From positions 17,110,001 to 17,174,000 of the forward strand of contig CM049308.1 of NCBI GenBank assembly GCA_026874595.1: DNA of 64,000 nucleotides, written 5' to 3'. The notes beneath the pieces were generated by a model. That model had not been told where the DNA came from and did no database searches. It saw only the letters and a program-made list of their open reading frames with translations. The stretch is from Sipunculus nudus (taxonomy: Eukaryota; Annelida; Sipuncula; Golfingiida; Sipunculidae). Positions 34,300 through 48,049 of the stretch are shown one piece after another (position 1 is the first letter of the stretch; every line of letters begins with the position of its first letter). A program made the position numbers and the translations under genes.

Positions 34300-36344
34300 C
34301 CTTCCACTGCCATTCACACGCGTATTGTTATTGATGAAGCGGTTGATCTACAGCAACAGACTCACATTATATCAAACATATGATTCGGTTCCACAGAAGC
34401 GAGAGAACGTTATACAGAGAACCAGGAAGGTCACAGGATTCTTCCACTTGTGAGCCAGAACAAATGTAGCAAATTTCCTTTTTTCTGACCGCACAGGCAG
34501 TGACATTTCGAGACAATAAATGGAACTTTAATCAAAAGTGTAACGACTTAATTATTACACATTAAACTGAAGCCGCATGGAACCACCATACGTATGTACT
34601 CAACTGAGTCACATACTTCATTCGCATCAGTGTTTTGTTATGTTTTAGCACCCATTAAAGCTTCGTCAGGCCTAAATGCACGGTGTCGTGCTGAGAGTGC
34701 AAATCAATAAATTATTAAAATAAACTCCAATACTGTTCATGCTCGTGGCGAATGTTGGAGTATTTCTTGATTGCATCTATCAAATTCATCTAGTGTTGTA
34801 CGCATTGCGCTTAGATGATGAAGATGTTTTAATATATATGAATGATTGTTCAATTATAATATTGATTAAACCACCAACGATTGCAACAGAATTTTTTTTT
34901 GTATGTGGCTCCCAGGCAGCCGTCTTTACAGTTTGTTTACATAATTTCTTGATTTAATTTAATGTAACATCTCTTTCTAGAGACAAGCACATAGACGACA
35001 ACATTCCTTGGAGTTGCAAATGGCAATAACCAGATTATTAGCAAAGTAATTATGTATTTTGCGATTGATCATCAAAATTAAATTATGTCCAATAAACAGA
35101 CACCAATAACTAAAATCCACTAAAATTGTAACAATAGACCAGAGAGATCCGCAAGAGTTTGATTAAAATTTATGCAATTTCAACACGTTATATATTTTGA
35201 ATACCTTTTCATACAAAAGCATAAATTTCCGATTCATTGCTTCCGCCAGGGGAGTATGCAACCTATCCCATTCGTGTATGTGTGTATTGTTGTGTTAGTG
35301 TGGGTGTTTGTGTTTTTGTTTCCCAACATTAGTCATGCAATCTCCTTTAATTTTCAGGACATTTCGGAAATAGGCCAAGAAAGAATAGATGAAATTTAGG
35401 TGTTCTTCCAGCATCTTCTACGGATTCTGAAGTGTCATCAGGGAATATTCACAAACGCACGGTCATTTATGTACGAATATACAGGAAATATTGGCCAAAA
35501 AATAAGTTAATGCACAGAAGGTCCAGTCCCATTAGTGTCCCCGGCCGCCTGTTCAGTTCACGGTCGAGCACCCAAAATTTTGGAGTGGCCGTGACCACTG
35601 TGTTCTCAGTTCGGTTTTGAAAATTGTGCTGCCATGACAGAGATATGTATCCATTACGATGCAGATTCTTGGTTCCTTGATGAGCTGATTTGAAAATTGA
35701 TATGCGAGTTGATCATAGATATCTTTTTCAATTGTGTGATATCGGTGGTACCATCTTAATTCTTTTCTTATTTAGCCTTTTTATTGTTTATGATTAGACT
35801 GACAAATATATATATCAGTCATGTCACAGTCGGGTTAGCTCACCAATTATTTATTTAACTGATCATCAAATTATGTGATAATGTAGTTTAAGTAGACATT
35901 TATATTTCTCTCAATGTACGAAGTCTGAAAAAGTGTGAACAAACTTTTGAATATTAGACCCTAATGTCACAGGTAAAACTTGTCAGCTGAATATTTCTCT
36001 CTTGGACAACCTGTACATGTAAGTTGAAAGTCTACGGGTTTATTAATAGGATACAAACTCTACATATACATGTATGTCCCTCATCACTAAAGAAAAAAAA
36101 TTTAGACTTTGGTGTGTATGTTGCCACAACGGGAACATCCTTAACGATTATTCGTCAGAAGGGTCAAGGTCACAGGTTAATGTCTGATATAATTTCAGAT
36201 GAGGAACCCTTAGTGATAATTTATGTGATCCAGTATTCATATTTATGGGTCCAAATGATAAATTAGTTAAAAAATGCACATTAGTATCACCCTAATCCTA
36301 AAAGAATCCATTGATTTATGGTTAAAATTCAAGGTCATAGATCA
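32398..36344. repeat. Segmental duplication, copy A (~3.9 kb)
   Basis: From a poly-G tract to AAGGTCATAGATCA, the sequence matches copy B (38682-45056) over long stretches with scattered changes. It includes a CCCGACTCGGCTTGT segment, the dispersed block seen in gene 1 intron 2, an (ATCT)/(GTCT) tetranucleotide tract (33947-34135), a (CT)n(TA)n tract (34241-34297) and no gene. Short frames here are not conserved between copies. Confidence 0.85.
33947..34135. repeat. (ATCT)n/(GTCT)n and AATCT microsatellite
   Basis: Tetranucleotide runs interspersed with TAATC pentamers; the same compound tract is in copy B at 42553-42680. Confidence 0.9.
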
Positions 36345-38681
36345 CATTTGATGTTTCCACAATCTAAACCTGTATGTTACCTACATTTGGTTTTCAGGGT
36401 AATAATATATTCGCCATATGGGCCCTGCCGGAGCAAGGAGCCCCGATACATTGCCGGGAAGAAGCATGAAAAATTCAGACCTACCGGGACAGAAAGATAA
36501 GTGGCTTCTTTGTAGAAAACCTCTTTCTGATATCGTGTAGTACGTATTTACTATATAATACAGAGGATGAGTTGTTCAATGAACTAAGTCATCAGAAATA
36601 AATAACTTCTTGTAGAAGGCCCTAGATTCATTCAATACAGCGTATGTACTTGACAAATTATGGAGTTCATAATATATGTAATCTATGTTAATGCACTGGC
36701 TGCCTTCTGGCACCCCCCCCCCCCCCACTCAATCTAAGATAATAAGAGTAGGCTTATTTTGATCCAGATATATAACATATCTTTAAAATTAATTATAGGT
36801 TAACTTTAAACATTATGTTGACGGAATGTATGTAATGCACATAACAGATGTAATCACCTCTACCGGATAGAGAGATGGGGTTATTTAACCCAGCAGTGTG
36901 TAGAATGTCTAGGGTATTTTAAACATACCGGGAGCAATAATTCCCAGATAATATTAGGAAGAGGAAATCCAAACTTGGCAATATGCCTTGTTTGAAAATG
37001 TGAAATTTGAACAAAACCTCCAAAAAAATCTCCAAAAACTACCTGCCATGACGTAAACCAAATAAAAAGTATACCCGTCATTGGAGTACATTTCTACCTT
37101 CTCGTTAACCCTCCAGTATTTCAATGAATTAAACTGTAAAAAATTTAGTTATGTTCCTCATCATAATGACGATCATGGGGAGGGGGGATGAATCATAGGG
37201 ATGGGGGGGGGGGGTGAATCATAGGCGTAGCTTGGGGCAACGTTTTTGTGTACCTATGTGCGTGTGAACCATGATATATTCAAGTTTCTACAATCAAATA
37301 TAAAAATTTAAAATATGGTCAAAGAGAAAGGCAGAAATGTAACCAGTTTCTCATTTAATTATTGGTATATTATAACCAATATATGAACCTTAATCTCTGA
37401 AAAGCAGTGGAGATGATTACATATATCATTACCCCTTGCGAAAATGTCAGGGTTGGGGTGGGATATATACCCCAATAGCCCCTTTATTGAATTATCTTTT
37501 TATGAGATGTCAAAGTGGAAGAGTGTTGAGGTAAATAGAAAGAGACCAGAATGAGGAAAACGGGAATATGATGTATACGTTTATTGCATAAATGTGAGGG
37601 GAACATCTTACTCTGTCCAAATCCACAAAAGCCCCCCACCCCAAACGTGGTACCACATTCTTCTGCAACTAGAGAAACTAGTCATGAACTAGTCATGTTC
37701 ATAAAACATACCAGGTTTCGAGACACCAGGTGAAATCAAAGTTGAGAAACTGTCATGATTACTGTCATTTGATGGTCTCAAAAATAGCAAAAAATCGTTA
37801 AAAAAAACAGAAAAATGGAGGTGGTGCCACCATTTTTCCGAAACTGACAAAATTAGTCATGGTCAATATTTAAGGCAATATTTATTGCAATCCATTCATT
37901 AATAATCAAGATACTGGAGGTTTTGTATCAAATTTTTAATTATTCGGGGGGGGGGGGGGGGCTTACAAGCCCCATAGCTGCGAGAATATAGTTTGCACTG
38001 ACCTTATTTCAGGTTTCCAAGGAGATTTTTTATTGCCCTCCCTGGATATCCACTAAGAAGTTTCTAGGTCAAAGGGTTAAGACTTGTGTCCTGTTAACGG
38101 ACGCCCGGACGGCCCGACGAATGACGGACAAAGCAGTTGACCTTCAGACTTAGACCCCGGTCGTTTTTAATTATTTGATATCCAGTGTACATGCAGAACA
38201 TAATTGGATATGCTGTATATTAAAAAGCGTAAGATAATTTTATCCTGAGAGCTTTATTTAGAAAATGATATACAAAGAAAAATAGAGCGTTTAGTCTATA
38301 CGTATTGGGTATTGAATTGAGTGTATTGGAATTCGTATTGTATCAGAATACGCAGACTGATATCCAGCAATATTACACAAACTACTTCAGCTTGCATGCC
38401 TCGTAGTCGGTAGGCAGTAACATGGTATTTGTTTATTTTATCAAGACGGATTTCTTCAGTTACATTATATGTCAAACTGAATGGGCTCCAAAATAGAGGC
38501 CTGTAATCCACAACAGACGAATCAAGTTTCAAATAATCTCTTTCCGTCTATCTCCCCCCCTTAAAATTTTGTTCTCTCTATCTCTGTAACATGGTTCACA
38601 ATTGGAAGGGACAAAACACAAACACGTCTTTATAATTGCTAAAGCTCGAATCGATTTCCCTTTGTAGAGTGTGGCATTTGA
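36345..38681. other. Interval between duplication copies
   Basis: No gene seen. It holds poly-C/poly-G tracts (36713, 37204, 37946), a copy of the ~280 bp repeat family that recurs at 50390-53470 (about 37680-38160, ending in GGACGCCCGGACGGCC), and otherwise unrecognised AT-rich DNA. Confidence 0.6.
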
Positions 38682-39780
38682 GGGGGGGGGGGGGGGTTTG
38701 TCATATATAGAGGGCCGTTGAAACGTTTGTTAAAAATTCAGGCTGTGACGTGTATTTTAAAGCCCAGTGCCGTGTTAGCCATACATATATGCGGCTTGCT
38801 TAAACAAAAGGACAGATGACTTCAGTCATAAGCCGAGTTTCGTTGCCCGACTCGGCTTGTAAAATGTCTGCTGGCTAAACCAGGCCTGACAGCTTATTCA
38901 TTTGATGATTCAACAAAGTATCCGTTTTATTTAAACCAGTTATCTATATTACGCGTGACATTTTAACGATTTTACATTTAACTTTTTTGTGATAAAATAT
39001 CGAGTAAGGTTTAATAAGCCAATATTTTCATAATCACATTTTAGGGATGTCACGCTTGACCATGTATATTAATGTATATATAACTTAAACTTTGTCAGTC
39101 AGCTTCAACATCCACAAAGCTAACTTAACGGATCGTCCGGACCCCCCCCCCCCTCCACTTTTTAGCCGCCGCAACCTTTTTTAAGGGTTTCAGTCCAATT
39201 TATCCGACCTGTAACACTCCCCTTTTCTGGAAGTGGGGACCATTTTCTAGGCTTTGACATAAGGGATCCTGGGTTGGACCCGTCCTTTTCTCAAATCCTG
39301 TATCCTCCCCTGCAAACCACGGAGTCAAGGTCGTGTTCACTGATCTTCACAGTGCTAGTCAAGATGCACACGAACCTCATGATTCACGACAAATCAACAA
39401 ATGATTAAATGAGGCGTTTCCCTCAAGAAAAGTCGCAAAAACGTAGTAGCTTCAGATGCAGTGAATTATGAGATCTTGAGGTGCCCTGAATGCCATGAAA
39501 GGCAACATGGCAGCTTATGCCGGAAATAAGGGTAGCCGTAACAACCCGACTCAGTGAACAATGGTAATTGGGCTGGTATGCTTACTTGAGGTGTAATACA
39601 AGCAATATCAAGTAATGCATCGGAACGGTCTTTCTTAATATTGCATTTATATTGTGGTTAACAGGCCATCATCTTAACAATATTGCTACGAATCATGAAT
39701 TAAAACTAAAGAATACATGTAAACTCAAAACCCAAACTGAAATAAAACTCTATATTCATGCGGTCAGAAATTTAACAAAC

Positions 39781-40982
39781 GGTAATCGTGCAAAGTAACA
39801 GACCCATATTTCTCTCTCAAACAAATAAGTGTGACCATATTTCACTAAAAATTTTTTTTTGCATGACAAAGTTGACGATCCGGCGCATCTAATGATATCA
39901 TATTTTTGTATATTATTTAATTATTTATTTTGCTACAAACTGTCGAAAAAGGGTAGTTTGCCGAAAATATTCAAAATGACGTCGAGTCAAAGACGTTCTG
40001 AGCCGACGTCATGAATCCACAGTAATATACATATATACCATGTTAAACATTTAGATGATGTCTTATAAAAATTATCATTCAATATATAATATTATGCATA
40101 TATGTTTTTACTTTTTTTACCTCTATTTTTCAACATTTCACTTGATTTACGTATGTATTAGTTATAATTAATGACACTATTAAGGTGTGATCTCTTTTAT
40201 TAATGGTGTGACCACATATATTAGTTAGGAAATAGTAAATAAAATGTGGTGTAACCACATTTAAATATATTCTTACATCATCATATCCCTGATTTTTTTC
40301 TATATTCAATCCGATTTTTTTTTCAAACCAAGGGACCATATTTTTTACCAATGAAAAATTATATGTGACCAGCTTTTATTTGACCAGCCATACAAGTTTG
40401 TATTATATAAATAATATTATAAAATCTGGTCACATATGGTGTGACCACTTCTTTTTACCAATACATATTGACAAAATAAACTGTGACCACATTTTATTTG
40501 ACCAGCCTAATAAGTTCGTATTATATATAAAATATTATAAAATCTGGTCACATATGGCGTGACAACATTTTTTACCAATAAACATTGACAAAAATAAGGT
40601 GTGACCACATTTTATTTGACCAGTCCTATAAGTTTGTATTATATATATAATATTATACAATGTGGTCACATATTGTGTGACCACTTTTTTTTCAATAAAT
40701 ATTGACAAAAATAAGGTGTGACCACATTTTATTTGACCAGCCATATATGTTTGTATTATATATAATATTATAAAATATGGTCACATAAGGTGTGAAAATA
40801 ATTTTTACAAAAAATATTAACAAAAATAAGGTGTGACTACATATTATTTGACCAGTCATATAAGTTTTTATTATATATATAATATTATAAAATATGGTCA
40901 CATATGGTGTGACCACATTTTCCACCCATGAATATTGACAAAAATAAGGTGTGACCACATTTTGATCAGCCATATGAGTTTG

Positions 40983-41057
<75 letters not shown>

Positions 41058-42005
41058 GAAATGTGATCACATATGGTGTGACCAAATTTTTTACAATAAA
41101 TATTGACAAAAATAAGGTATAACCACATTTTATTTGACCAGCCATATATGTTTGTATTATATATATATATGATATTATAAAATATGGTCACATATGGCGT
41201 GACCACATTTTTTACCAATAAATATTAACAAAAATAAGGTGTGACCACATTTCATTTGACCAGCCATATAAGTTTGTATTATATATATATATATATTATT
41301 ATAAAATTAGGTCACATATGGATGATATGCCCAACATGGTCCCGTGTATGTCCTGCGTTCGTCTCGATTTTAAGGGCTACCGGTCTGTTACTCATGGGGA
41401 GGGGATGTTCCCATCCGATTGTCTTTACATAAAGTAGTCTAACAGAAAAAAAATAATAAGATAAATGACATGTCTAAAATGTAGTCTTTATACTCTGTCC
41501 ACAAAAAATGACTGTTTATTACACCATTTATATTTATTTGACATAAAAAACGTACATAGAGATAAAGCTGAATACAGCGAGAGTTAACGTGATCAGTCGA
41601 ATACATTCACAGAAGACAGTTGCATGTTTATGTTTTGTATTAAATTTGGGGAAATATGGATATTTAGAGGTAAAATTGTCCCTCGCTCTATGCATAAAAA
41701 GATATATTGACTGTAATTTTTGTCAGACATCATCCTTTTGTTTAACATGGTATGCACGTACATTACTGTAGATTCATGACGTCGGCTGAGAACGTCTATG
41801 ACACGACGTCATTTTGGGTATTTTCAACAAACTTCCCTTTTTTGATAGTTTGTAGCAAAATATATTTATATCAAACTTACAAAAATATTGTATCATTAGA
41901 TGCGCTGGATCTTCAACCTTAACATGAAATAATTTTTTCATTGAAATGTGGTCACACTTTTTTGTGAGACCATGTAAGATGGGTCCGTCACTTTGCGCGA
42001 TTACC
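39781..42005. mobile_element. Foldback-like non-autonomous DNA transposon, 2225 bp, ~245 bp inverted repeats
   Basis: The left end (39781-40027) and the reverse complement of the right end (42005-41759) match almost throughout: GGTAATCG(T/C)GCAAAGT at the tips, GCGCATCTAATGATA and CTGAGCCGACGTCATGAATC-like sequence at the inner ends. The element is absent from copy A, where the flanks are joined. The left flank ends TTAACAAAC and the right flank begins TAACAACAAAC, consistent with a slipped ~8 bp target duplication. It has no transposase frame. The centre is a tandem array. Confidence 0.85.
40379..41330. repeat. ~117 bp tandem array inside the foldback element, eight units
   Basis: ATTTGACCAGCC-type unit starts occur near 40379, 40497, 40613, 40730, 40847, 40960, 41130 and 41254. 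Each unit has GGTCACATATGGTGTGACCA, an imperfect palindrome, followed by AATATTGACAAAAATAAGG. One unit is lengthened by a (TA)n expansion (40985-41054). Confidence 0.85.
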
Positions 42006-42186
42006 TAACAACAAACATACCGAGGGGTTTACCATTATGTTGAGTTGAACGGAACTTTCCTCGCTCCTGTTTGGTGTTTTAAGAAAATATACTAAAATGC
42101 TAACGATTAGTCTGGTTTATGTCGATTGAAAGTGTACCTGTAGGCCATGTGGCGTTGTAAAAAAATTAACAAAATATTTGCATATA

Positions 42187-42335
42187 CAGGGGCGGATCCA
42201 GGATTTAGGAAAAAAGGGGGGGGGGGTCCAATCCAGGAGGACAGTGATAACCCTAAAAAAAGGTCCTCAGGTCTGAAAAAGGGGGGTCCAGGCGGCAAAC
42301 CTTTGTCTGAAGCCCTTAAAAAACGTTGTTTCTGA
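42187..42335. mobile_element. hAT-like MITE, truncated copy
   Basis: Begins CAGGGGCGGATCCAGGATTT and matches the intact element at 48885-49092 through TGTCTGAAGCCC and GTTGTTTCTGA. The right terminus is missing. It is present in copy B of the duplication and not in copy A. Confidence 0.7.
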
Positions 42336-42777
42336 TGAGAAAAAAAAAGGGGGGGGGGGGTCAGGTAGCTAGTAATCTGGTCTTAATGTCAGAGGGCTTA
42401 TACTAATGGTTAATCTTTCCCCGAGATAAGTACTATGTCATCGAAAATAATTCGATGACATAGCTCCATCACTTAAACCAATCTTGAAGAATCAAGGGGA
42501 ATAGAAAGAGTTGCTTTCATCTATTCGTAGCACATTCAGCGGACCAATGTGACAGTAATCTATCTAATCTATCTAATCTATCTGTCTGTCTGTCTGTCTA
42601 TATAATCTAATCCAATCTAATCTAGTCTTATCTAATGTAATCAAATATAATCTAATCTAATCTTATCTATCTATATATCTTATATGTTTATTTTATCAGG
42701 AAAGCCCATTCAGCTTAATGCTGTTTTCAGTTGGGTCCTCTTACAATTGCATATCTATCTATCTATCTATCTATCTA

Positions 42778-42843
<66 letters not shown>

Positions 42844-43674
42844 GGCCTTCCACTGCCATTTACACGAGTATTGTTATTGATGGAGTGTTGAACCTACCGC
42901 TACAGACTCACATTATATCAAACATATGATTCGGTTCAACAGAAGCGAGCGAACGTTATACAAAGAACCAGGAAGGTCACAGGGTTATTCCACTTGTGAG
43001 CGAGAACAAATGTAGCAAATTTCCTTTTTTTCTGATGCATCGGCAGTGACATTTCGAGTCAATAAATGCAACTTAAATCAAAAGTGTAACGACATATTTA
43101 TTACACCTTAGACTGAAGCAGCTTGAAATCACCAAAAGTATGTAATCAACTGAGTCACACAATTCATGTCGCATCAGTGTTTTGTTCTGTTTTTGCACCC
43201 ATTGAAGCTACGTCAGGCCTTAATGCACGGTGTCGTGCTGAGAGTGCAAATCAATAAATTATTAATTTAAACTCCAATATCGTTCATGATCGTGGCGAAT
43301 GTTAGAGTATTTCTTGATTGCATCTATCCAAGTCATCTAGTGTTGTTCGCATTGCGCTTAGATGATGAAGATGTTTCAATATATCTATTATCGTTCAATT
43401 ATAATATTAATTAAACCACCAACGATTGCAACAGATTTTTTTTTCGCTTGTGGCCCTCAGGCAGCCATCTTTACAGTTGGTTAAGGTAATTTCTGGTTTT
43501 TCTTTTAATGTAACATCTCTTTCTAGAGACAAGCACGTAGACGACAGCATTCCTTTGAGTTTACAAATGGCAATAACCAGATTATAAGCAAAGTAATTAT
43601 GTATTTTGCGATTGATCATCAACCTGAAATTATGTCCAATAATCAGACATCAATAACTAAAATCAACTCTACCT

Positions 43675-43883
43675 TGTAAAGGTAAAGGTAACGTTGAGGG
43701 TTTTTATAGTCTGATATCACCGACGATGTCAGTCTCATCCGACTTTGCCTTCCTGGTCTTTCGGGCCTGTTCATTCTTGTAGCTTTTCTCGGCTACCTGG
43801 GGAGCATACAACCCAAGCTGCCATATCAGGCGCATGAGGGTTATTTGTTCTACATTTGCCTTCCTCCCATGAACAGTAAGTGT
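43675..43883. mobile_element. ~200 bp insertion specific to duplication copy B
   Basis: Absent from copy A at the matching position (near 35128). It is flanked by similar TTGTAA / TGTAAC bases, which suggests a target duplication. On the minus strand it has a 65-codon frame of no recognised family. Confidence 0.45.
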
Positions 43884-45056
43884 AACAAGAATAGACCACA
43901 AAGATCAGCAAGAGTATGACTAACAATAATCTAATTTCAACATGCGGTATATTTTGAGTACCTTTTCATACAAAATTATAAATTTCCGAATTATTGCTTT
44001 CGCAAGGAGAGTATGCAATCTATCCCATTCGTGTGTGTATATGTGTGTTTTTGTGTTTACCCCAACATAAGTCACGCAATCTCATTAAATTTTCAATGCA
44101 TTTCGGGAATAGGGCAAGAAAGAATAGATAACATCTTCTACGGAATCTGAAGCGTTATCAAGGACTATTCACAAACGCACGGTTATTTATGCACGTATAA
44201 ACCTGGAATTATTGGCCAAAAATTAAGTTAATGCAGAGAGGTCTAGACTCATCAGTGTCTCCGGCCGCCTGTTAAGTTCACGTCTGAGCGCCCAAAATTT
44301 CGGAGTGGCGGTGTCCACTGTGTTCTCAGTTTGGTTTTGAATATTATGCTGCCATGGAGGAGATATATATCCATTTGGATGCAGATTCCTGGTTCATGAG
44401 TGAGCAGATTTTAAAATTTATATGAGAGTAGATCATAGATATATTTTATCAATATGATATCGATGGTACCACATAAATATTCTTATCTTTTTGGCCTCTT
44501 TATTGGTTATGATTAGACTGGCAAATATATATGTCATGTCTCAGTTGTGTTAGCTCACCAATTATTTATTTTGCAACTGATCATTAAGTTATGTGATAAT
44601 GTAGTTTAAGTAGAGATTTATATTTCTCTCAGTGCACAAAGTCTTAAAAAAGTGTGAACAAAGTTGTAAATATTAGACCTTAATATCACAGGTCATACTT
44701 GTCAGCTGAGTATTTCTCTCTTGGACAACCTGCTCATGTAAGTTGAAAGTATTTGGGTTTATTAAGGGATTTAAGCTTTACATATGAATGTCCCTCATCA
44801 CTAAAGAAAATTCCTTTCGACTTTGGTGTGTGTGTTGCCAGAACAGGAACATCCTTAACGATTATTCGATTGAAAGATCGAGGTTACAGGTTAATGTCTG
44901 ATATATATTCAGATTAGGAACCCTTAGGGATGATTTATGCACTGCAATACTCATTTATGGGTCCAAATGATTAATTAGTTAAAAATGCATATTTGTATCA
45001 CTCTGTTCCCAAAAGAATCCATTGATTTAGGGGTAAAAACTCAAGGTCATAGATCA

Positions 45057-46950
45057 TTACATTTTGATACATAATGAAACCAAACATACTTACGAAAATT
45101 TGAATTCATTGGAAAGCGTTAGATTTTTAATCAAATGACAATTAATGTACTGATTATATGGATTAAAGTAAACCAGTGTTGCTACTAAACTTTACCACAT
45201 ACATCTGGCACTGCGATGCTATCACTTAATAGTGTCCCATTAATGCCACCACACATATCAATGTCCGTTATATGGTTCTTCAATCGATTATGATTAGTAA
45301 TTTGATTAATTATATGTAAAATTTGTATAAATATTATCTTTTTGTTTACTATATTTTTTTTGCCAGCAAGTAAATGTTGTATATGTAATGCGATTCAGTG
45401 CTTTCAGAGATGGTTAGTAGTATATATTTTTACTTAAGCTAACATATGCCTCTATTTATTGTACTGTTTAATAATGACATAGCTGCATTGGTTGGAATAA
45501 ATATTATGAAAGGTTTTGCCATCCCTACACCGCATCATGCAGTGTGTCAGAAATATTTGCCAATCCAATATATTGGCTCTAGTCAAAAAGGATAAAAATC
45601 GATCTCACAATTCTTGCACTAATTCATAATCCATTAGTATTTGGACGATACTTATAGCCGGACTATATTTGGAAAGGCTGCTGCGTATGGCAAAGATGAA
45701 ATGAATAAACACAAGGATATACTAAAGGGGATGGGAGTTTGGGTTTTGTCAAGTCTACTGTCGTTTAATCGATAACTCAGCGACACTTTAGTATATCGCA
45801 TTTTATCTTGAGATAATCTTAATTGTTGATGTTCGTGGTAATATATCAATAATTAAGTTTTGATAGTTCCGTTGACACCAATTAAACAAACTCATTTTTA
45901 TTGAAATAATAAATAAAAGCATGCATGTGGAAGATTGGATGATGAAATCATAAATGAAAACCAATGGTTGCTCAATCAGAGGAAATCGAAAAAAATGTAT
46001 TATACTATGTTACAATATTATTTTAAATCATGAGTCATATGTTTTAAAAAGGTATCTAATCAAAATTATTAAAGCTTAATATCTATATAAGAATAATGAT
46101 CAAAATCCTTAATACAGGTCAAATAGAAGATTAATTAATTAAATTAAAAGGAAACGTATTATCCCCTGGATACGAAATTGCCCTAGGGGATGCATTTTAA
46201 GCTAACAAACCCTCCATCTTTTACATTTCGGTAGAGCAAAGATTTGAATGGATTATGCATTTGGCTACAATGACAAAAGTGAAAGCACTGGTCCATTGTA
46301 CTAACACTAATGCTTAGAATTTAATACATCCAGAAAGGTGGCATATATTTTTGTACGACGTGGAGAAATGAGGAAGTCATTTTAAAATGTTTCCTCAATC
46401 TTTATCAGGGAAATTTAGGTTGGGGAAAATATGGAACATTTTTTTCTTGACGGTTAATTGCTTTTATAATATTTCATTACATTTATGGCTGAACAATATG
46501 CGTTTATAAGTGTGAAATATGAATATTAAGCACAACCAGTAAAATAATATTTTGATTATACGCGTTTACTTCGATCCATTTTTGAATACGCGCCAGGGTT
46601 CTTAAATGTTGCGCACATCGCACAATAACCCTCTGACCCAAAGATGCAGCAGTCTGATGCATTAAGACAACATGACCATAACTTGTTTTCATACGTGATT
46701 TTCTACTATAAATCTAAGGAAAGCAAGCCTCCGCCATTCTCTTATTCAGCCCACATTTTCAGTTTCATTCATGCATAACTGACTGTGGATTTGTGAATAA
46801 ACCTGGATCCGGAACATGTTCCGGATCTACACAAAAATCTCATTGATTCTTCTTCATTCGCCCATTCTCAAAGTTGGCGCTCATTACTATGCGAGTTATG
46901 TTGTGAACAAACACACTCACACACACATACACACATACACTTGTTGTTTC
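45057..46950. other. Intergenic AT-rich DNA
   Basis: No gene, repeat element or RNA recognised between the end of duplication copy B and the hairpin MITE. Confidence 0.5.
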
Positions 46951-46965
46951 CTGCATATTACAACT

Positions 46966-47058
46966 TAGACTGGTACCCCGCTCTATTATGGCACCGCTGC
47001 TTTAGGCCATACATAGATGTTTGGGTTGAGGACCATAATAGAGCAGGGTACCAGTCTA
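46966..47058. mobile_element. 93 bp hairpin MITE with perfect 9 bp target duplication
   Basis: Terminal inverted repeats of about 26 bp, starting TAGACTGGTACCC and ending with the same sequence inverted, with one mismatch. Both sides are flanked by ATTACAACT (46957-46965 and 47059-47067). A 9 bp duplication fits Mutator-like or Merlin-like elements. The loop between the arms is about 40 bp. It has no coding capacity. Confidence 0.85.
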
Positions 47059-47958
47059 ATTACAACTACCTATCTATTCACATGTGACTACATTAACTCT
47101 TCAGTATACAGGCCTCGGTAAGCAGTACTTTTGCATTTGTTTATTTTGCCAAGATCGGTTTCTTGAGTTATATGATATGTCAAAATTAATGGCCTCCGAT
47201 ATACCTGCCTGTTACCGACATACAAACGAATCGGTTTCAAATGATCTGCATTTATCTCTCCCTCTCTCTCTCTTAAAAACATAATTCATTATATCTTTAG
47301 CAAAGTAACATGTTCAAGATTCGAAGGGATCAAACACAAAAAGAACTATATATTAAGATTAGTCCGTTTGTTTATTTGCATATCATGATATAATTGTCAT
47401 ACAACAATTTACAAAGCTCAGTAACCCAATAGTTTATATATATATGATATGTAATCTCTGTTAGTATAAAAGTGAGTAAAAATATGTGTAATTTTACACA
47501 ACTGACTTGATTAATTTTTTTAAAAGTAAATTCACCTTCCAAGCATAAGCTCTTCATCCAATATATAAAAGCAAAAAAAAGGCGTGTTATGATAAGTTTT
47601 GTTCTTGTATATTCTGAGCTTTAATTCTGGTATCTTGAAGAGTGTAACACCCCTAAGGAGGACTGATTAATAATAAGAATAAATGACTTCTATATATACT
47701 GAAAAATCATCAAAGCCTGAATCTGCGATGTCCTTAAATCTTTCCGAAATCTGCAAAGTTAACTACCATTTCAATGGTAAAATAACGGTGCCCATCCATT
47801 GATCGAATGCATAAACAATAATATGTGAAAATGACGAGTGGGTTGTGATGCCCAAAAAATTCTAAAAACTGCTTTTCACGTGACCTTGCCCGCATGATGG
47901 AGAAGAGTCCCAAGTGGTTCACGATATATGTTAGTGATCTGCCAGGATGTATAACGCG

Positions 47959-47964
47959 TTTATT
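47959..47964 (-). terminator. Poly(A) signal AATAAA of gene 2
   Basis: On the minus strand AATAAA lies 86 nt past the gene 2 stop codon, giving a short 3' UTR. Confidence 0.55.
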
Positions 47965-48049
47965 ATGTATTAAATAGCGTGAAAATAAATCTCGTGCTTC
48001 AAGATCATAAAGGAATAACCAATTGTCCCACTTCTTGTGATTCACTTGT

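Larger units (their letters stand above)
38682..45056. repeat. Segmental duplication, copy B (~6.4 kb with insertions)
   Basis: Matches copy A segment by segment, interrupted by the foldback element (39781-42005), an hAT-like MITE fragment (42187-42335) and a ~200 bp insertion (43675-43883). It has its own (CT)n(TA)n tract (42778-42842). Confidence 0.85.

Noticed and set aside
40379-41330. CRISPR-like array of regular repeats
   Set aside because: The whole unit is repeated without unique spacers and it sits inside a eukaryotic transposon.
43704-43901. 65-codon minus-strand frame in the copy B insertion
   Set aside because: Confined to a ~200 bp insertion absent from copy A; no recognised domain, so not called as a gene.
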